A stretch of 64,000 bases of DNA from Mariniphaga sp041687255 (GCA_041687255.1 JAWLCL010000003.1:310001-374000); one strand, 5' to 3'. Positions 1 through 8,350 are shown, counted from the first letter of the stretch. Notes: generated by a model not told the origin, from the sequence alone. A program made the numbers and translations.

Positions 1-105
1 GTTTGGTATTAAACAATGCTCTGTAGGTTCTTTCCTGGAACATCTTTTTATTATTCGGTTTATACCGTCTGGTATTATACCAAAAGGTATAAAAGTAAAT
101 CCGGG

Positions 106-516
106 TTACCTGAAATCTATTTCAAACAAATGCAGCGGACATGCCGGTATGCACAATTCACAAACCACACACTGACTTTTATTAAATTCCAGTTTCCAGC
201 TCTGACGGTTCATTACAAGAGCGCCAGCAAAGCAAACAGCCGTACAGTTTCCGCAGTCGATGCACTTCTCCTCCCTAAAGTGAATGCGCTTTTCAATGGG
301 TTCACAAATCACATGGTGTTTGGTAAGATACGCGACCCCTTTTTCTATGTTTTCCTTTTTCCCCTGCAACTCAAGCAGTAAACTTCCGCGTTTTCCGGGA
401 TATACCTCTGCCTTCAGGATGTTTATGCGAATGTCGTAATCGCGCACCAGTTGGTAACTTAGGGGTTTGTCGCCGCTTTCCGGCGGGAAGTTAAGAATAT
501 ACCTTTTTTTAATCAT
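106..516 (-). CDS. NIL-domain ferredoxin-like 4Fe-4S protein
   Basis: This 136-residue cytoplasmic protein has an N-terminal part of about 75 residues that looks like a NIL domain, followed by two ferredoxin clusters. Cys85, 88, 91 and 95 and Cys116, 119, 122 and 126 form two C-x2-C-x2-C-x3-C motifs for [4Fe-4S] centres. Its start overlaps the end of the upstream DUF39 gene by 8 nt, so the two are translationally coupled. In methanogens the DUF39 and NIL-ferredoxin proteins work together to make homocysteine from aspartate semialdehyde and a sulfur source; the ferredoxin part is thought to supply electrons or sulfur. The family call is firm. The exact electron-transfer role here is inferred from the neighbour. 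Confidence 0.88.
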   Translation of the reverse strand: MIKKRYILNFPPESGDKPLSYQLVRDYDIRINILKAEVYPGKRGSLLLELQGKKENIEKGVAYLTKHHVICEPIEKRIHFREEKCIDCGNCTAVCFAGALVMNRQSWKLEFNKSQCVVCELCIPACPLHLFEIDFR

Positions 517-1672
517 TGGCGGCCTCCGTTTCCTTTAAGCTGTTAAGCGAAGTGTTTTTTGGGAATAACTGCACAGGCTGAGTGATTTCAAACTGCCTGT
601 CAAGCAACCATGCTTTCAGTTCATCCGCAATTTTGCGGGCTTTTGACAGGCTTGAAACAGGAGCTGTCCGTATTTTTTTTCCGTTTATCTTTATGGTGCC
701 CGACTGCAGTTGTTCGTATGTAACCTGACCCAGTTTGGGCGTTCCCGGAGTTCCGTAATCCAGCACCGAGGTTTCTATTTCGCTGTTGTTAACCGAAACC
801 CTTCTTGCAATGTCCTCATCAAGAACAGGGATGGGAATGCCTATACCGATAAACATGCTTACGCCGTACTTTTCGTAATAAACCGCCTGCAGGTAATCGG
901 CCGACATTTCCTTCAGGTTGCCTATAACTGACAAGGTTGCAGCATTGGTAACTGGTATTCCCAGCTCGTTTTTTGGACGTGTGGTATTAAACTGGGTGCC
1001 GTGCCAGACCACAAAACCCTGTGCGCCTCCCAGAAAAATACGGGTGCCTATACCTATCGTGCGCAATTCAGGATCATTCAGCAAGGGGCTTAGCTCTCCG
1101 GCAGTGGAATAGGTTGCGTTGCGCATACCGGGGAGCAGGGTTCCCATATAGGTGTGAATCATTCGCCTGGTGGTATTCACTGCTACATTATAGTTCTGGT
1201 AGGCATTTCTGGGATTAAAAAGTGTAAATTCATTTATTGTGCTGATGTTGACAGTGGTGCGGATATGCTTCCGCGGGTAACAATCGGTACCTTTACCCCA
1301 GGCTTCCAGAACAACATCTTTCCCTTCCAGCAAATCCTGGATGACATGTGCCCCTCCGTATGCCGGGTTTTCCGGATCACAGGCTGTGGCTCCAATATAG
1401 GAATCAACTGCAGCCAGTCCTTCATAGCAGGGTACCCCATTCAGCCTTATCTTCTCCATGCGGATGGGTGGGCTGGCGTGGCCAAAATTAATTATCGCCC
1501 CTGAGGAGCACATAGCACCAAATGTTGCAGTGGTAACAACATCAACATGCGAAGCAATTTCAGCAGGAGTTGCTGTTTTTGCCATGCGGGCTACCTCCTC
1601 GGCAGTGAGAACAACCGCCTTTCCCTGCTTCAGCTTCTGGTTAATTTCTTCGTAGGTTTTTACTGTAGGCAT
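509..1672 (-). CDS. DUF39 homocysteine biosynthesis protein (HcyBio family)
   Basis: This 387-residue protein matches the DUF39/COG1900 family, which converts aspartate semialdehyde to homocysteine with reduced sulfur, bypassing acyl-homoserine intermediates. The N-terminal region carries TTATFGAMCSSG (Cys55), and Cys82, Cys98 and Cys131 (GTDCYPRK) follow; Cys55 and Cys131 are the best candidates for persulfide-forming cysteines. It is the first gene of a two-gene minus-strand operon with the NIL-ferredoxin. An aspartokinase that would feed the aspartate semialdehyde pathway lies about 13 kb away at 14283-15533. No CBS domains follow the DUF39 core, unlike some archaeal relatives. The family is confidently recognised; the reaction in this organism is inferred from characterised methanogen members. 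Confidence 0.88.
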   Translation of the reverse strand: MPTVKTYEEINQKLKQGKAVVLTAEEVARMAKTATPAEIASHVDVVTTATFGAMCSSGAIINFGHASPPIRMEKIRLNGVPCYEGLAAVDSYIGATACDPENPAYGGAHVIQDLLEGKDVVLEAWGKGTDCYPRKHIRTTVNISTINEFTLFNPRNAYQNYNVAVNTTRRMIHTYMGTLLPGMRNATYSTAGELSPLLNDPELRTIGIGTRIFLGGAQGFVVWHGTQFNTTRPKNELGIPVTNAATLSVIGNLKEMSADYLQAVYYEKYGVSMFIGIGIPIPVLDEDIARRVSVNNSEIETSVLDYGTPGTPKLGQVTYEQLQSGTIKINGKKIRTAPVSSLSKARKIADELKAWLLDRQFEITQPVQLFPKNTSLNSLKETEAAND

Positions 1673-1706
1673 TTTTTACGCAGAAAAGATGAATGATTTA
1701 TTGTAA

Positions 1707-1714
1707 CAAATGTA
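1707..1714 (-). promoter_or_regulatory. Candidate -7 box for the DUF39/NIL-ferredoxin operon
   Basis: Read on the minus strand this is TACATTTG, a perfect match to the Bacteroidota TAnnTTTG -7 element, 35 nt upstream of the DUF39 start codon. A matching -33 TTTG at the right distance is not evident, so only the -7 half is supported. Confidence 0.35.
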
Positions 1715-1870
1715 GCTCATTTTACTGAACCAATAGCCAATTGATGCATTCAGGTTGCCGGTTGGTTAACCAAAATATAAAACCTGTGGGCAGATACCTT
1801 AAAAATTGCAATCATAAAGCTGTTTTTTATAGCTTTCTGTTATTTTTACCTTCTTAAACCAATTTACAGA

Positions 1871-3241
1871 ATGATTAACATCGATTACCATCTTGAACTA
1901 AAATCTCTACAAAAAAAGCTGGCGCTGTTTTGGGAGCTGTCGGCAGAAAAAATTAAGCTCATCGATCGAAATTATGATCCTTCGAAAGGTTCACCTGTTT
2001 TTACGGTCGATGGTAAATACACCACGCGCGGCTGGACCGAATGGACCCAGGGGTTTCAGTTCGGCTCCGCTATCCTTCAGTTTGATGCTGCAGGGGAAGA
2101 TTATTTCCTGAAAGCGGGAAGAAAAGCCACTCTCGATAAAATGGCAGTGCACATAAGCCACACCGGAGTTCACGACCACGGATTCAATAACCTCAGTACA
2201 TACGGTAACCTGTTGCGCCTTATGAAGGAAGGAAAAATCCCTGCAAATGAATGGGAGAAGAATTTCTATGAACTGGCCCTCAAGATTTCGGGTGCCGTAC
2301 AGGCAAGTCGCTGGACAAAAATAAAAACCGGTGGTTTCATCTATTCGTTCAACGGGCCACATTCCTTGTTTGTTGATACTATCCGCTCCTGTCGCGTATT
2401 GATTGTTGCTCACCTTCTGGGGCACCATCTGCAGGGAGAAAACGATGAAAAAATCTCTCTGTTGGACCGTGCACTGCAGCATATATCGTCCACAGCAAAA
2501 TATTCAGTGTTTTATGGCGAGGGTCGCGACCGTTATGATGTTTGGGGAAGAACGGCTCACGAGAGCATCTTCAATATTAACGACGGCAGTTTCAGGTGCC
2601 CCAATTCACAGCAGGGATATACCGGTTTCTCAACCTGGACCCGTGGCCTGGCCTGGGCAATGCTGGGGTTTGCCGAAGAACTGGAAGCCTTTCAATTTAT
2701 CAGCGAAAACGATTTCAGGAATCCGGGGGATAAGGTTGAAATTGAAGAAATGATGTTAAAAGCTGCCCGTGCCACCTGTGATTTCTACATCGAAAACACA
2801 CCTGCCGATGGAATTCCCTATTGGGACACAGGGGCGCCTGACCTGCATCGTATGGGCGATTATCTTAATACACCTGCCGACCCTTATAACGGCTGGGAAC
2901 CTGTCGATAGCTCTGCCGCTGCCATAGGCGCCCAGGGGCTGTTAAGACTGGGGCGGTTCCTGAAAGAGAAAAATGAACAGCAAGCCGGAGAAAAATATTG
3001 GCAGGCGGGTCTGACAGTGATGCAGTCACTGCTCGACTATCCCTACCTCAGCACCAATCCCGATCATCAGGGATTGCTGCTGCACAGCATTTACCATTAT
3101 CCCAATAATTGGGATCATCTTCCTGCCGGAACAAAAATTCCCTGCGGGGAATCTTCAATGTGGGGCGATTACCATATCCGCGAAGCTTCCCTGTATCTTC
3201 ACCGGATGCTGAATAATAAAGAATATTACACATTTTTTTAA
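1871..3241 (+). CDS. GH88 family unsaturated glucuronyl hydrolase-like enzyme
   Basis: This 456-residue protein has the (alpha/alpha)6-barrel signatures of glycoside hydrolase family 88. HDHGF places an acid/base-type aspartate at Asp102, a second expected aspartate is Asp169 (FVDTIRS), and the barrel motifs STWTRGLAWAMLGFAE and DSSAAAIGAQGLLRL occur later. Family members hydrolyse the 4,5-unsaturated uronic acid that polysaccharide lyases leave on oligosaccharide ends. No signal peptide is visible, so the enzyme is probably cytoplasmic or exported by another route. It opens a co-directional run with a sugar epimerase (9 nt downstream) and a Gfo/Idh/MocA oxidoreductase, which suggests uronate-containing glycan catabolism. 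No lyase or SusCD pair is in the window, so the substrate cannot be named. Confidence 0.85.
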   Translation: MINIDYHLELKSLQKKLALFWELSAEKIKLIDRNYDPSKGSPVFTVDGKYTTRGWTEWTQGFQFGSAILQFDAAGEDYFLKAGRKATLDKMAVHISHTGVHDHGFNNLSTYGNLLRLMKEGKIPANEWEKNFYELALKISGAVQASRWTKIKTGGFIYSFNGPHSLFVDTIRSCRVLIVAHLLGHHLQGENDEKISLLDRALQHISSTAKYSVFYGEGRDRYDVWGRTAHESIFNINDGSFRCPNSQQGYTGFSTWTRGLAWAMLGFAEELEAFQFISENDFRNPGDKVEIEEMMLKAARATCDFYIENTPADGIPYWDTGAPDLHRMGDYLNTPADPYNGWEPVDSSAAAIGAQGLLRLGRFLKEKNEQQAGEKYWQAGLTVMQSLLDYPYLSTNPDHQGLLLHSIYHYPNNWDHLPAGTKIPCGESSMWGDYHIREASLYLHRMLNNKEYYTFF

Positions 3242-3250
3242 TCAAGTGGG

Positions 3251-4081
3251 ATGACAACACCTGTAACCGGATTTTCAAAATTCTGTGTGCACACGCTAAC
3301 CACAAAACCCTGGAATATCAGGCAATGCATCGAAAATTTCAATGCTGCAGGAATCGGAGCCATAACCATCTGGAGGAATGTGCTTGAAGGGCAGAACCTG
3401 CAACTGGTAAAAAGGATGCTCAGCGATTATGGGATGAAGGTGGTATCTGTTGCGCGGGGAGGTTTCTTTCCTTCAGTGGAAAAAAACAAAAGAGAAGAAG
3501 CAATTATGGATAACCTGGTTGCCATTGAACAGGCGGAAGCTGTTGGCGCTCCCCTGCTGGTGCTGGTTTGTGGTGCCGATGGGAGGCAGTCGCTAGAAGC
3601 ATCCCGGGAACAGATAAAGGAGGGTATACTCCGCATTCTGCCTGAAGCAAAATCGGCCGGTGTCAAACTGGCTATCGAACCCTTGCACCCGATGTATGCC
3701 GGCGATCGTTCGGCTGTCAACACAATGGCACAGGCTAACCAAATGACGGAAGAAATTAATGATCCCTTTGTGGGAGTGGCTGTCGATGTGTATCATTTGT
3801 GGTGGGACAATACCCTGCAGCAGGAAATTATACGCTGCGGCAGGAACAAAAAACTTTTTGCGTTTCACGTTTGCGACTGGAAGGTTCCTACTGTTGATTT
3901 TCTGAACGACCGGGGCTTGATGGGGGAGGGCTGCATAAACATTCCTGAGATTAGAGGATGGATGGAGAATGCCGGCTTTAACGGGTATAATGAAGTGGAA
4001 ATTTTTTCCGATAAATACTGGGCAATGGACCAAAAAGAGTATCTTGAGAAAATTAAAAATGCATACCTTAATTTCACTTAA
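3251..4081 (+). CDS. Sugar phosphate isomerase/epimerase (AP endonuclease 2-like TIM barrel)
   Basis: This 276-residue protein has the pattern of the xylose isomerase-like TIM-barrel family. VKLAIEPLHPMY contains the metal-binding glutamate strand, VGVAVDVYHLWWD supplies the next metal-binding aspartate and histidine, and FNGYNEVEIFSDKYW ends the barrel with the last metal-binding glutamate. Such enzymes epimerise or isomerise free or oxidised sugars using a divalent cation. It starts 9 nt after the GH88 stop codon, so co-transcription is very likely. It would act on the monosaccharide released by the GH88 enzyme or on a 3-keto sugar made by the downstream oxidoreductase. The exact substrate is unknown. 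Confidence 0.85.
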   Translation: MTTPVTGFSKFCVHTLTTKPWNIRQCIENFNAAGIGAITIWRNVLEGQNLQLVKRMLSDYGMKVVSVARGGFFPSVEKNKREEAIMDNLVAIEQAEAVGAPLLVLVCGADGRQSLEASREQIKEGILRILPEAKSAGVKLAIEPLHPMYAGDRSAVNTMAQANQMTEEINDPFVGVAVDVYHLWWDNTLQQEIIRCGRNKKLFAFHVCDWKVPTVDFLNDRGLMGEGCINIPEIRGWMENAGFNGYNEVEIFSDKYWAMDQKEYLEKIKNAYLNFT

Positions 4082-4208
4082 AATAAAACACATTGATAGT
4101 TATTCAGCCTTTGCATACTGGTTTTGGCGGTTATGAAAATTTTTACAGCAGATTGATGGCTATCGGGTGTAGTAATTGTTATTTGGCAGGATATAAAAAC
4201 AATAATAC

Positions 4209-5354
4209 ATGATTCATAAAGTAGGGATTATTATGAACGGCGTAACAGGACGAATGGGAACCAACCAGCACCTGATGCGCTCGATTGTCGAAATTATTAA
4301 ACAGGGAGGCGTACAGGTAAATGCTTCGGAATTCATTGTGCCTGATCCGATCCTTGTGGGCAGGAATGAAATAAAGTTGAAGAAGCTGGCCGAACTATCA
4401 GGGGTTGAGAAATGGACAACCGACCTGGATAAGGTGATGAACGATCCGGCTTATTCCATATATTTCGATGCCCAGACAACCGGCCGTCGTGCCGCGGCAG
4501 TAATTAAGGCAGCCAAAGCTGGAAAACATGTTTATTGTGAAAAGCCTGTGGCTACCTATACCCAAACGGCCCTTGATCTTTTTCATTTGTGTGAGGAAGC
4601 TGGGGTAAAACATGGGGTGGTACAGGATAAACTTTGGTTGCCCGGTCTGCTTAAACTGAAGCGGCTGAAGGAAAATGGTTTCTTTGGAAAAATACTGTCG
4701 GTGCGCGGCGAATTCGGATACTGGGTGTTCGAGGGGCATACCATTCCTCCGCAACGGCCCAGCTGGAACTACCGTAAGGAGGATGACGGGGGCATCATCG
4801 TCGATATGCTTTGCCATTGGCGCTATGTTCTCGATAATTTGTTTGGTAAAGTAAAAGGAGTGTTTTGCCTTGGCGCCACCCATGTTCCGGAGAGAGTGGA
4901 TGAAAAGGGAAATGCTTACCAATGCACTGCCGACGATGCTGCATATGCCACCTTCGAACTGGAAAACAATGTGATTGCACACTTTAACTCGTCGTGGGTA
5001 ACCCGCGTGCGCCGCGATGATTTGGTGACCCTGCATGTCGATGGCACCAAAGGATCGGCAGTAGCCGGTTTAAGGGACTGCTGGACCCAACACTACGGAA
5101 ATACACCACGTCCGGTGTGGAATCCCGATATACCACAGCCCATAAATTTTTATGATGGCTGGAACAAAGTCCCGGAGCAGGAACATTTTGATAATGCTTT
5201 TAAAGCGCAATGGGAATTATTTCTTAAGCATGTGGTAAAAGACGAACCTTTCCCCTGGACCTTGCTCGAGGGAGCCAAAGGAGTGCAACTGGCCGAATTA
5301 GGGCTGGAAAGCTGGGGCAAAAGAGCCTGGGTGGAGGTGCCTGATGTTGAATAG
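4209..5354 (+). CDS. Gfo/Idh/MocA family NAD(P)-dependent oxidoreductase
   Basis: This 381-residue protein has an N-terminal Rossmann region in which a GVTGRMG loop replaces the classic GxGxxG. The family hallmark AGKHVYCEKPVA (EKP motif) follows, then a C-terminal Gfo/Idh/MocA dehydrogenase domain. Members oxidise or reduce sugar hydroxyls or carbonyls with NAD(P). The gene lies 127 nt after the epimerase on the same strand and probably completes the GH88-epimerase-oxidoreductase catabolic group. The lysine of EKP and the downstream DDGGIIVDMLCHW segment fit the catalytic region. It could act on a uronic acid or keto-sugar; sequence alone does not decide. Confidence 0.85.
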   Translation: MIHKVGIIMNGVTGRMGTNQHLMRSIVEIIKQGGVQVNASEFIVPDPILVGRNEIKLKKLAELSGVEKWTTDLDKVMNDPAYSIYFDAQTTGRRAAAVIKAAKAGKHVYCEKPVATYTQTALDLFHLCEEAGVKHGVVQDKLWLPGLLKLKRLKENGFFGKILSVRGEFGYWVFEGHTIPPQRPSWNYRKEDDGGIIVDMLCHWRYVLDNLFGKVKGVFCLGATHVPERVDEKGNAYQCTADDAAYATFELENNVIAHFNSSWVTRVRRDDLVTLHVDGTKGSAVAGLRDCWTQHYGNTPRPVWNPDIPQPINFYDGWNKVPEQEHFDNAFKAQWELFLKHVVKDEPFPWTLLEGAKGVQLAELGLESWGKRAWVEVPDVE

Positions 5355-5496
5355 ACAGAGAGAAGTTTAAAGTCTAAAGTTCATCGTTTAAAGTAAACAG
5401 TCCTTTTGATTATTGGGCAGGGTTACAAAATGAATAAATGATAGAATGGGGATGATATGAATTTTAACCTTAAACAAAAACCTTATTTTTAATAGA

Positions 5497-5720
5497 TAAC
5501 CTACTATATAACAAACTAGAGGGTATCATTATCTGCGGCGCACATGATGCATCAAATAATAAAGTTTTTTCTGCTCCGCATACTCCCCTTGCCATGGAGC
5601 CGTCATCGCGCGCGCAGCAAAGCAATCTTTGGCTATCATGCAGATACCTTCATATGAAAGGCCGAATAAAGTTATTCACCATGAAGTTCGGTTTGATTAC
5701 CGGGGGTAACTTAGTAGCAG
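5497..5720 (+). repeat. Dispersed ~225-bp intergenic repeat, copy A
   Basis: This copy aligns over its length with 10566-10800 in the same orientation. Shared blocks include taacctactatataacaaa, tctgcggcgca, catcaaataa, ggagccgtcat, aaagcaatct and a block near the end around gttcggttt. Its ends are imperfect inverted repeats: CTACTATATAAC at the left and CTACTAAGTTAC as the reverse complement of the right end. An internal stem pairs GCGGCGC with GCTCCGC, with one mismatch. The structure suggests a small non-autonomous mobile element or a structured RNA; neither is proven. Confidence 0.7.
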
Positions 5721-5888
5721 TGTATGCAAAGCCTAAGGCGTGACCTTATTACCTTATTGGAGCAGAGCGCAGAGAGCTAAGGGCAGAGGGTAAAGAGCCT
5801 GGAGAGAAGAGGTCACAGGGAGGAGAGCCGAGAATGAACAGGCTGGAGAACTATTGAAAAATGCACCCTTCTTAATCTGGTATAAGGA

Positions 5889-5953
5889 GGTGCAGCGCAC
5901 CAAAATATTTGTAGCTTTCCGGGTAATGCCGATATTTGAAGGTGCAGCGCACC
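5889..5953 (+). repeat. Pair of GGTGCAGCGCACC palindromes (REP-like)
   Basis: The 13-bp near-palindrome GGTGCAGCGCACC occurs at 5889-5901 and again at 5941-5953, a 52-nt period. Each copy is followed by an AT-rich stretch containing tgtagct. The short palindromic unit in an intergenic space resembles REP-type elements. No REP-associated transposase is present in the window. Confidence 0.55.
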
Positions 5954-6014
5954 GCAACATTTCTATTTTGAGAAAGATGTAGCTAAATTTGATTATAGTA
6001 TTTGTAAAAAGATG

Positions 6015-6090
6015 AAAAACCTTATTTTTAATAAAAAACCTTAGTAGCAATATTCGCATTCCCTCTGGAGTGACCTTATTACCTTATTGG
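6015..6090 (+). repeat. Short derivative of the repeat A flanks
   Basis: AAAAACCTTATTTTTAATA, CTTAGTAGCA and GTGACCTTATTACCTTATTGG occur here in the same order as around copy A (5476-5494, 5710-5719, 5740-5760). The last two blocks are 20 nt apart in both places, although the 20-nt spacer differs. The first two blocks are 6 nt apart here and 215 nt apart around copy A, so this copy lacks the 225-bp core. Confidence 0.6.
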
Positions 6091-6271
6091 AAGTTCGGTT
6101 TGCAGGAGGTATAAAAATAAGGTAATGAAGTTATTTGTTATGGTGGAAGATGCTTTCTGCTAAGGTTTTGTAAAAGGGATTAGGGTATAAAACTGCAGAC
6201 AAATGCAGCAGGTGCTTGCCCATAATTTCAGAAATCAGCGTTTTAGAAGATAAATCACAGATAACAATATA

Positions 6272-7042
6272 ATGAATAAAACAGCACTAATAACAGGAGG
6301 TACCCGTGGCATTGGGCTGGGTATTGCGCGGGAACTGGCAAAAGCAGGGTTTAACCTGGCCATAAATGGTGTCAGGGAACACAATATGGTAAGGCAAGTA
6401 GTTGATGAACTAAAAACCTTTGGAAACGAAGTTATCTATCTGCAAGGTGATGTTTCCGTAAATGTCGACAGGCAACGGATTTTTAATGGCGTTACTGAAA
6501 AATTTGAAAGATTGAATGTACTGATTAATAACGCAGGTGTTGCACCCCGTGAGCGGAAAGATATTTTGGAAGCTTCCCAGGATGTGTTCGACGAAGTGCT
6601 GGATATCAATCTGAAGGGTCCCTATTTCCTGACGCAGCTGTTTGCAAACCATATGGTAGAGGTTAAAAAAGAAGAAGTGGATTTTTGGTGCTGCATCATT
6701 AATGTTTCTTCCGTTTCTGCTCACATTGCTTCAATAAACAGGGGCGAGTATTGCATATCGAAAGCAGGTGTCGCTATGGCAACCAAATTATGGGCCGCCC
6801 GTCTTGGCGAATATAATATACCGGTTTACGAAATCCGGCCGGGAATTATAAAAACCGATATGACATCAGGGGTAACTGAAAAATACGACCGGTTGTTCGG
6901 CGAAGGGCTCGCCATTCAAAAAAGATGGGGCCTGCCTGAAGATGTTGGTAAAGTAGCTGCTGCCATGGCATTGGGTAATCTTCCCTATTCTACCGGTCAG
7001 GCAGTGATGGTCGACGGCGGGATGTCGGTGCAACGGTTATGA
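6272..7042 (+). CDS. Short-chain dehydrogenase/reductase (3-ketoacyl-ACP reductase-like)
   Basis: This 256-residue classical SDR has the TGGTRGIG cofactor loop at residues 8-15, NNAG at 86-89, a catalytic Ser near 146-147 (INVSSVS) and Y160-x3-K164 in the active site. The C-terminal PYSTGQAVMVDGGM is typical of the FabG branch. Members are NAD(P)H-dependent reductases of 3-ketoacyl groups or sugar or steroid carbonyls. It is monocistronic between the repeat region and the sigma-factor gene. The main fatty-acid FabG normally sits near acpP, which is absent here, so a carbohydrate or secondary role is more likely. Confidence 0.85.
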   Translation: MNKTALITGGTRGIGLGIARELAKAGFNLAINGVREHNMVRQVVDELKTFGNEVIYLQGDVSVNVDRQRIFNGVTEKFERLNVLINNAGVAPRERKDILEASQDVFDEVLDINLKGPYFLTQLFANHMVEVKKEEVDFWCCIINVSSVSAHIASINRGEYCISKAGVAMATKLWAARLGEYNIPVYEIRPGIIKTDMTSGVTEKYDRLFGEGLAIQKRWGLPEDVGKVAAAMALGNLPYSTGQAVMVDGGMSVQRL

Positions 7043-7178
7043 GAATTTCATGAAAAGCACAGTGAATGACACAGGCCGGCAAAGAAAAACTGAAAGTGAC
7101 AAACAATAGTTTGCGGAAGGAGTGATTATGAGTTTACAATTGTAATGATGTTCGAAAGTAATATACCAATTCAGTAAT

Positions 7179-7670
7179 TTGGAAAAGGAGTTTTTGCATA
7201 TCATCAGGAAAAACCAGGGTATCATTCATAAGGTTTGTAACATTTACTGCGATTTGGAAGAAGACCGCAACGATCTTTTTCAGGAAATAATAGCGCAGTT
7301 GTGGAAATCCTATCCATCGTTTCGAAACGATTCAAAAGTGACAACATGGATGTACCGTGTAGGATTGAATACAGCCATTACTTCATTTAAAAAGAGTAAA
7401 AGAAGGCCCGACCGAAACCAACTGTCGTTTGAAAATTTCCAGATCGCCGATGACGGATATGATAATGAAACGGAAGAGCAGATAAGAGAGCTTAAACGTG
7501 CAGTGGCTCAGCTGACCGGAATTGAAAAATCAATTATACTGCTGTTTCTTGAGAATAAAAAGTATGAAGAGATTGCTGAAATAACCGGAATCACTCAAAA
7601 CTATGTGAGGGTGAAAATGAACAGGATTAAGAAAAAACTGAAGGCATTGATGGATAAGGAGGAGCAATAA
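7179..7670 (+). CDS. ECF-type RNA polymerase sigma factor
   Basis: This 163-residue protein has a sigma-70 region 2 (EEDRNDLFQEIIAQLWKSYP, then TWMYRVGLNTAI) and a region 4 helix-turn-helix (YEEIAEITGITQNYVRVKMN) near the C terminus. It directs RNA polymerase to a small regulon. The only reasonable start is TTG at 7179, because the next in-frame ATG would remove region 2. Its stop codon overlaps the start of the next gene (TAATG), which encodes a membrane protein that could act as its anti-sigma factor. No FecR or TonB-dependent receptor follows, so it is not a typical iron or carbohydrate trans-envelope ECF unit. Confidence 0.87.
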   Translation: MEKEFLHIIRKNQGIIHKVCNIYCDLEEDRNDLFQEIIAQLWKSYPSFRNDSKVTTWMYRVGLNTAITSFKKSKRRPDRNQLSFENFQIADDGYDNETEEQIRELKRAVAQLTGIEKSIILLFLENKKYEEIAEITGITQNYVRVKMNRIKKKLKALMDKEEQ

Positions 7671-8350
7671 TGGAACTGAAGGAATTAAAAGAAACCTGGA
7701 GCAGGTTGTCATCATCTAAAGAACTCGATGAGAATCAGATTAGGGGAATGCTGCAACACAGAACCAGCAATCTCATCGACCGGATAAACCGAAATGTGCG
7801 AATCGGGTTTATTATTCTCCTGGCGCTGATTATCCTGTTTGTCTTTGATGATTTTGTTTTAGCCCCTATGCTCATCGGTGAAAGAGAATTGGCAGTGGAA
7901 ATGCCCCAATGGCTGGTATTTATAAGCATATTTAGCAATGTGCTTATTTTCAGTACTTTCATCTATTTTGTGATAAGGTACTACCGGGTAAGGAAAATCT
8001 GTGATATTTCCTGCAACCTGAAAGAAACACTCATTCGCATCATCGAAACCCTTCGTCTTTACCAGCGTTTGTTTTACCTTGCACTTTTTATTTTAGCGCT
8101 TGCCCTTTCCTTACAATTTGTATCGGGAATGTATACGGGAATGGCATTCGATATGGAAACCCAGGGGATTCATCTTTCTGAAGTGCCTGTTGAAAAATGG
8201 ATTTTAATTACCGGAATCGGTCTGTTGGTGCTGGTTTTCACTGTAGGGGGTATTTATTTGCTTATGCGCTGGGGATTCCGCCGGCTTTACGGCAACTACA
8301 TCGACAAGCTCAAACAGACCTTGCGTGAGCTGAATGAAATCGACAGTTGA
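7670..8350 (+). CDS. Four-helix membrane protein, possible anti-sigma partner
   Basis: This 226-residue protein overlaps the ECF sigma gene by one base, which implies translational coupling. After a polar N-terminal segment (about 40 residues, beginning MELKELKETW) come four predicted membrane helices at roughly 43-65, 78-105, 125-147 and 168-190. A basic C-terminal tail follows. The cytoplasmic N terminus followed by membrane helices fits an anti-sigma factor, but no zinc-binding ZAS motif (HxxxCxxC) is visible. The family is not recognised by name. The regulatory role is inferred only from the gene order. Confidence 0.75.
   Translation: MELKELKETWSRLSSSKELDENQIRGMLQHRTSNLIDRINRNVRIGFIILLALIILFVFDDFVLAPMLIGERELAVEMPQWLVFISIFSNVLIFSTFIYFVIRYYRVRKICDISCNLKETLIRIIETLRLYQRLFYLALFILALALSLQFVSGMYTGMAFDMETQGIHLSEVPVEKWILITGIGLLVLVFTVGGIYLLMRWGFRRLYGNYIDKLKQTLRELNEIDS

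Larger units (their letters stand above)
5355..6271 (+). other. Repeat-rich non-coding region of about 0.9 kb
   Basis: No convincing gene is present. Small ORFs here lack recognisable domains and run through repeats. The region holds a 225-bp dispersed repeat (5497-5720), a purine-rich GA tract (about 5761-5835), two GGTGCAGCGCACC palindromes (5889-5901 and 5941-5953) and a short derivative of the flanks of the large repeat (6015-6090). The final 180 nt before the SDR gene show no clear promoter. Confidence 0.6.

Noticed and set aside
16..381. 121-residue plus-strand ORF at the window start
   Set aside because: It is antisense to the NIL-ferredoxin gene and has no family signature.
5754..6059. 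101-residue minus-strand ORF in the repeat region
   Set aside because: It runs through the GA-rich tract and the palindromes, has no recognisable domain and no promoter.
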